A stretch of 19,399 bases of DNA from NCBI GenBank assembly GCA_018623405.1, contig JAAZVO010000015.1, forward strand, positions 1 to 19,399. The letters run 5' to 3'. The notes under the pieces are model-generated. The model was not told the DNA's origin. It saw only the letters and a list, made by a program, of their open reading frames with translations, and did no database searches. The DNA is from Crocinitomicaceae bacterium. Its GTDB lineage: Bacteria; Bacteroidota; Bacteroidia; Flavobacteriales_G; Salibacteraceae. Below are positions 15,980-19,399 of the stretch, piece after piece. Every line of letters begins with the position of its first letter. Positions within the stretch are counted from its first letter, which is position 1. A program made the translations under genes and the position numbers.

Positions 15980-15996
15980 TAGCAATAAAACTAATT

Positions 15997-18900
15997 ATGA
16001 AAAAGGCGCTTTTTTTCTTATTCCTCTCCTTAGTATTTACCCACTTATTTGGACAAGCTGTTAACGTTACCTTTCAGGTAGATATGAGCAACGAAACGGT
16101 TAACGCCAATGGGGTACACATTGCAGGTAACTTCCAACAAGCAGCCGGTTTTCCTTCCAATTGGACTCCAGGTGCAACACAGCTTTTTGATTCGTTAAGC
16201 AATAACATTTATGAAATTACTGTTGCCATTCCTACAGGAACTTATGAGTATAAATTCATCAATGGCAATGCATGGGGAAATGATGAATCTGTTCCCGCAG
16301 CATGTGGAATTTTTAGCGGAGGTTCCTACAATAGAGAAGTTGTAATTGGCGCAAACGACACCACTATTCCTCCTGTTTTTTTCGGAACTTGCTTAGCTAG
16401 CACCCCTCCTAAAATGGTAGTTTTTCAACTAGGCATGAAAGGCCAAATTATTGATTCAAACGGGGTACATGTAGCAGGAAATTTCCAACAAGTTGCGGGT
16501 TTCCCTTCAAATTGGGACCCTACCACAACAGAATTAACCGACCCCGATGGTGACTCAATTTACACCGATACAGTGATGATTCCTGCAGGCACCATTGAGT
16601 ATAAATTTATCAATGGAAACACATGGGCAAATGAGGAAACTGTACCTTCTTCTTGCGGAGTACCCAATGGAAATGGCGGTTTTAATAGAAGCCTAATTTT
16701 CACTGCAGACACAACCCTAACTGAGGTTTGTTTTGCATCTTGTGCCCCGTGTATTTCAGGTCCTACACCAATTTACAATGTAACTTTTAAAGTAGATTTA
16801 AAAACATATACCGGCAGCTATAACAATGTTTTTGTGAGTGGAACTTTTAATGGTTGGAGCGGAACTTTAGATACGCTTTTTGATGCAAATGGAGATACAG
16901 TATTTGAAAAGACATTGCAGCTGGCTGCAGGAACTTATGAATACAAATTTCAATTAGATAATTGGACAATTCCTGAATTATTTACCGGAAGCGAACCTTG
17001 TGTAACTCAATCGCCAGGAAATGTAAATCGTATTTTCACTGTAGCCGGAGATACTATTTTAGGCGAGTATTGTTTTAACAGTTGCGCTGCTTGCCCAGCT
17101 GCACCACCTATTTTTAAAGAGGTAGTTTTTTCTGTAGATATGAATGATTATGATACCACATTTAATTCAGTTTTTGTTAGTGGTACCTTTAACAGTTGGT
17201 GTGGCACTTGCGATGAATTATTTGATAATGATTTTGATGGAATTTACAGCGACACAATTCTTATTCCGGCCAACGATACAGTTTTTTATAAATTCTCAAT
17301 TGATAATTGGGCGGATGGAGAAAACTTTACCGCAGCCGACTCATTTTGTACCGATACCTTAGGAGCAATTTACAACAGGGTTTTATTTGTTACAAATGAT
17401 ACCACTTTAGGAACACCGTGCTTTAACAGTTGTAACTCCTGCCCTCCTCGACCTCAATTTACAACCACTTTAATTACCAATATGAAGTTTCAGCAGGTTG
17501 ATACTTCAGGCGTTTTCGTATTGGGAACTTTCAATAATTATGATTCTACCGCAACAACATTAAATAATTATGGAGATAGCCTTTATGGCTTAACACTAAA
17601 CCTCGATTCGGGCAAAACAATTTATTACAGGTTTTTAAATGGTCCAATTGCGGAGCTAACAGGCGGAAATTGCTTTAGCCAAGCACCTAACGGAATGATT
17701 TTAAGGTCATTTACTCCGAGCCAAAACAACGACACACTAAGCTTTTGCTTCAATGAGTGTGATACTTGTGCTGCAACACCTGCTCAGCAATTCCATCAAG
17801 TTACTTTTAGGGTAGGCATGTTTGGGCAATCAATTAGTGCCAATGGAGTACATGTTGCGGGAGATTTTCAAGCTGCCGCCGGTTACCCAAACAATTGGGA
17901 CCCTGCAGGCACCATGATGCAAGACCTAAATGGAGACAGTATTTATGAAATTACGGTGGTTATTCCTGCTGATACTTTCCAATATAAATTCATTAATGGC
18001 AATACATGGAATGATGATGAAGTTGTTCCTCAAACTTGTGGTATTGGTAATGGCCCTTTTAACAGGCAAGTAATAATTACAGGAGATACTACCTTGTTAG
18101 ATGTTTGTTTTAGCTCTTGCAATAGATGTCCAAAGGCAATTCCTCCAACTCAATATCAAGTAACCTTTAAAGTGGATATGAGAGTTGATACTGCTAATCC
18201 TTCCGGAGTTTACTTAACCGGAGATTTTGTAGGATGGCAAGCAGATAGCCTCTTAATGAGCATTACTACACCCGGAATTTACGAAATCACCATTCCTATT
18301 GATTCTGGAGTAAGTTATCAATATAAATTCTTGAATGGCCCATCGTTTAATAATGAAGAAAGTGTGCCTGCTTTATGCGGCCTACCCAATGGGTTTGGAG
18401 GTTTTAACAGAGAAATTACTGCTCTTCAGAATACCGTATTAGATACTGTTTGTTTTGGTGAGTGTGGCCCTTGTAATCTTGCCTCATTAACCCAAGTAAA
18501 TGTTACATTCAAGGTAAATATGGAAAACGAAACCGTTGCTACAAGTGGAGTATTCCTTACCGGAGATTTCAATAATTGGAATCTTACACAACTTACCAAT
18601 AGCTCTAATGATATTTATGAAATTACCTTACCCTTAGATTCTAATGCAAATTACCAATACAAATTTGTAAATGGTAATGCTCCAGGTGTTTTTGAAAGCG
18701 TACCTTCAAATTGCAGAACTCCTGATGGAATGGGAGGCTTTAACAGATCTTTAATTGCGTTTGGAAGCGTTGCTTTAAACCCGGTTTGTTTTGGAGAATG
18801 CACCAACTGCGCTACACCTACTCCGCAAGTAGAAGTTAGGTTTAGGGTAAATATGGAAAATAATCCGGCTTCAAATTTTGGGGTTCATATTGCGGGCGAT

Positions 18901-19399
18901 TTCAACAATTACATGCCCAACCAAAATATGATGACAGATGCCAATAACGATTCAATATTCGAAATTGCATTAATGTTTGATCAAGGTACTTCTATTAGGT
19001 TCAACTTTTACAATGGTGTAACCTTAGCCAACAAAGAAAAAACCGATAGCCTCGAAAATTGTGGAATTGATAATGGTGCAGGAGATTACGTAAGGAATTT
19101 AGATAACATTCAAACTGATGTTACCTTGCCTATAGTTTGTTTTGAAAGATGCAATGATTGTGTAGAAGAAAACTCAAATATCGGAATCGCTGAGGGCTTG
19201 GCTTCAAAGGTTCATGTAGCATTAATTGGAGATGAACTTCAAATCATAAATAATGGTCAGCCGCTTGAAAGCATTACCATTTTTGATATTTCAGGTAAGG
19301 TTATTAAGCAAGCAAGCTTAGCAGGTAAACAAAACGTTTTGGTTAACCTAGATGACATTCCTCAAAATGGCGTTTACATCTACAGGATAAATAGTTCAC
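15997..19399 (+). CDS. T9SS-secreted protein with nine tandem CBM48/AMPK-GBD-like glycan-binding domains, 3' end cut
   Basis: No stop codon occurs through the right edge, so 1134 codons are visible. The signal peptide is MKKALFFLFLSLVFTHLFGQ. Nine domains of ~109-120 residues follow (21-136, 137-256, 257-370, 371-486, 487-595, 596-715, 716-829, 830-942, 943-1058). Each runs VTFkVdM..., GV[HFY][VL].G[NDT]F..W, acidic D/N-G-D-ys, a YeYKF.NGN.W hairpin, C then F/YNR, and CF..C..C. The order 'GxFNxW ... YKF ... W ... NR' is that of the AMPK-beta glycogen-binding domain (CBM48) and related CBM20 folds. A type A T9SS sorting domain starts near 1065 (LQIINNGQPLESITIFDISG, here in part: ITIFDISGKV; then QNGVYIYRI) and lacks probably only its last ~10 residues. 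The product should be a surface-exposed, multivalent alpha-glucan binder; the ligand is inferred from fold likeness only. It diverges from the other T9SS gene and shares an operator with susC. Confidence 0.85.
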   Translation, partial: MKKALFFLFLSLVFTHLFGQAVNVTFQVDMSNETVNANGVHIAGNFQQAAGFPSNWTPGATQLFDSLSNNIYEITVAIPTGTYEYKFINGNAWGNDESVPAACGIFSGGSYNREVVIGANDTTIPPVFFGTCLASTPPKMVVFQLGMKGQIIDSNGVHVAGNFQQVAGFPSNWDPTTTELTDPDGDSIYTDTVMIPAGTIEYKFINGNTWANEETVPSSCGVPNGNGGFNRSLIFTADTTLTEVCFASCAPCISGPTPIYNVTFKVDLKTYTGSYNNVFVSGTFNGWSGTLDTLFDANGDTVFEKTLQLAAGTYEYKFQLDNWTIPELFTGSEPCVTQSPGNVNRIFTVAGDTILGEYCFNSCAACPAAPPIFKEVVFSVDMNDYDTTFNSVFVSGTFNSWCGTCDELFDNDFDGIYSDTILIPANDTVFYKFSIDNWADGENFTAADSFCTDTLGAIYNRVLFVTNDTTLGTPCFNSCNSCPPRPQFTTTLITNMKFQQVDTSGVFVLGTFNNYDSTATTLNNYGDSLYGLTLNLDSGKTIYYRFLNGPIAELTGGNCFSQAPNGMILRSFTPSQNNDTLSFCFNECDTCAATPAQQFHQVTFRVGMFGQSISANGVHVAGDFQAAAGYPNNWDPAGTMMQDLNGDSIYEITVVIPADTFQYKFINGNTWNDDEVVPQTCGIGNGPFNRQVIITGDTTLLDVCFSSCNRCPKAIPPTQYQVTFKVDMRVDTANPSGVYLTGDFVGWQADSLLMSITTPGIYEITIPIDSGVSYQYKFLNGPSFNNEESVPALCGLPNGFGGFNREITALQNTVLDTVCFGECGPCNLASLTQVNVTFKVNMENETVATSGVFLTGDFNNWNLTQLTNSSNDIYEITLPLDSNANYQYKFVNGNAPGVFESVPSNCRTPDGMGGFNRSLIAFGSVALNPVCFGECTNCATPTPQVEVRFRVNMENNPASNFGVHIAGDFNNYMPNQNMMTDANNDSIFEIALMFDQGTSIRFNFYNGVTLANKEKTDSLENCGIDNGAGDYVRNLDNIQTDVTLPIVCFERCNDCVEENSNIGIAEGLASKVHVALIGDELQIINNGQPLESITIFDISGKVIKQASLAGKQNVLVNLDDIPQNGVYIYRINSS
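16057..19170 (+). repeat. Nine tandem ~340-nt domain-coding repeats
   Basis: Units lie at 16057-16404, 16405-16764, 16765-17106, 17107-17454, 17455-17781, 17782-18141, 18142-18483, 18484-18822 and 18823-19170. Units 1, 2 and 6 are the closest to one another (GVHVAGNFQ, FPSNW), units 3 and 4 form a second type (VFVSGTFN.W), units 7 and 8 a third (GV[YF]LTGDF), and 5 and 9 are the most diverged. DNA likeness is clear between units 1 and 2 over the GVH-to-SNW stretch but is far from identity, so the array is old rather than freshly expanded. Confidence 0.88.

Larger units (their letters stand above)
15873..15996. promoter_or_regulatory. Divergent intergenic region with GTAATTTTTAC-like half-sites
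   Basis: This 124-bp AT-rich stretch must hold the promoters of both flanking T9SS genes. Besides the operator at 15963-15979, it has GTAAAAATTAC (15910-15920), the exact reverse complement of the centre of the susC operator, and GTTATTTTTAC (15927-15937), one base from that centre. A clear promoter for the minus-strand gene is not seen. Confidence 0.4.

Noticed and set aside
17144..17362. Alternative plus-strand frame of 72 codons inside the nine-repeat gene
   Set aside because: It is out of frame within repeat 4, whose frame is supported by alignment with the other eight repeats.
16057..19170. CRISPR-like or satellite DNA repeats
   Set aside because: The periodicity of about 340 nt is that of protein domains in one open frame, with diverged third positions and no direct short repeats with spacers.

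Overview
This window comes from a Bacteroidota genome, most likely a marine-type Flavobacteriia or Cryomorphaceae-like lineage. The evidence is AT-rich DNA, a SusC/SusD pair, two secreted proteins with type IX secretion (T9SS) C-terminal sorting domains, LptC as a lipoprotein, and TAnnTTTG-type -7 promoter elements. Genus cannot be read from the sequence alone.

Left part (1-6467, minus strand): a compact envelope-biogenesis cluster, in transcription order coaX (type III pantothenate kinase), a FadL-like outer-membrane barrel, a secreted TPR protein, lptC, a 67-aa two-helix membrane protein, a CNNM/CBS/CorC_HlyC protein, and a SurA/PpiD-like peptidyl-prolyl isomerase cut by the left edge. The first six genes overlap or abut. 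A textbook intrinsic terminator follows the TPR gene, but it lies inside the signal-peptide codons of lptC.

Middle (6531-7275): a plus-strand tRNA-Phe(GAA) with encoded CCA, its terminator, a MarC-family membrane protein, and a terminator shared with the convergent operon to the right.

Right part (7296-19399): a glycan-utilisation-type region. A minus-strand operon encodes a SusC receptor, a SusD lipoprotein, a small lipoprotein (DUF5004-like) and a 292-aa secreted protein. Upstream lies a minus-strand 854-aa T9SS-secreted beta-rich protein. Divergent from it is a plus-strand gene of at least 1134 codons, whose product has nine tandem ~115-aa domains resembling the AMPK-beta/CBM48 glycogen-binding fold and then a T9SS sorting domain clipped by the right edge.

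The most interesting result is a near-identical 17-bp palindrome, AGTGTAATTTT[T/G]ACACT. It lies at the susC promoter and again over the -7 element of the nine-repeat gene. This suggests one regulator controls both the importer and a multivalent surface glycan-binding protein. No glycoside hydrolase is in the window; if the locus targets starch or glycogen, the enzymes should lie to the right or elsewhere.
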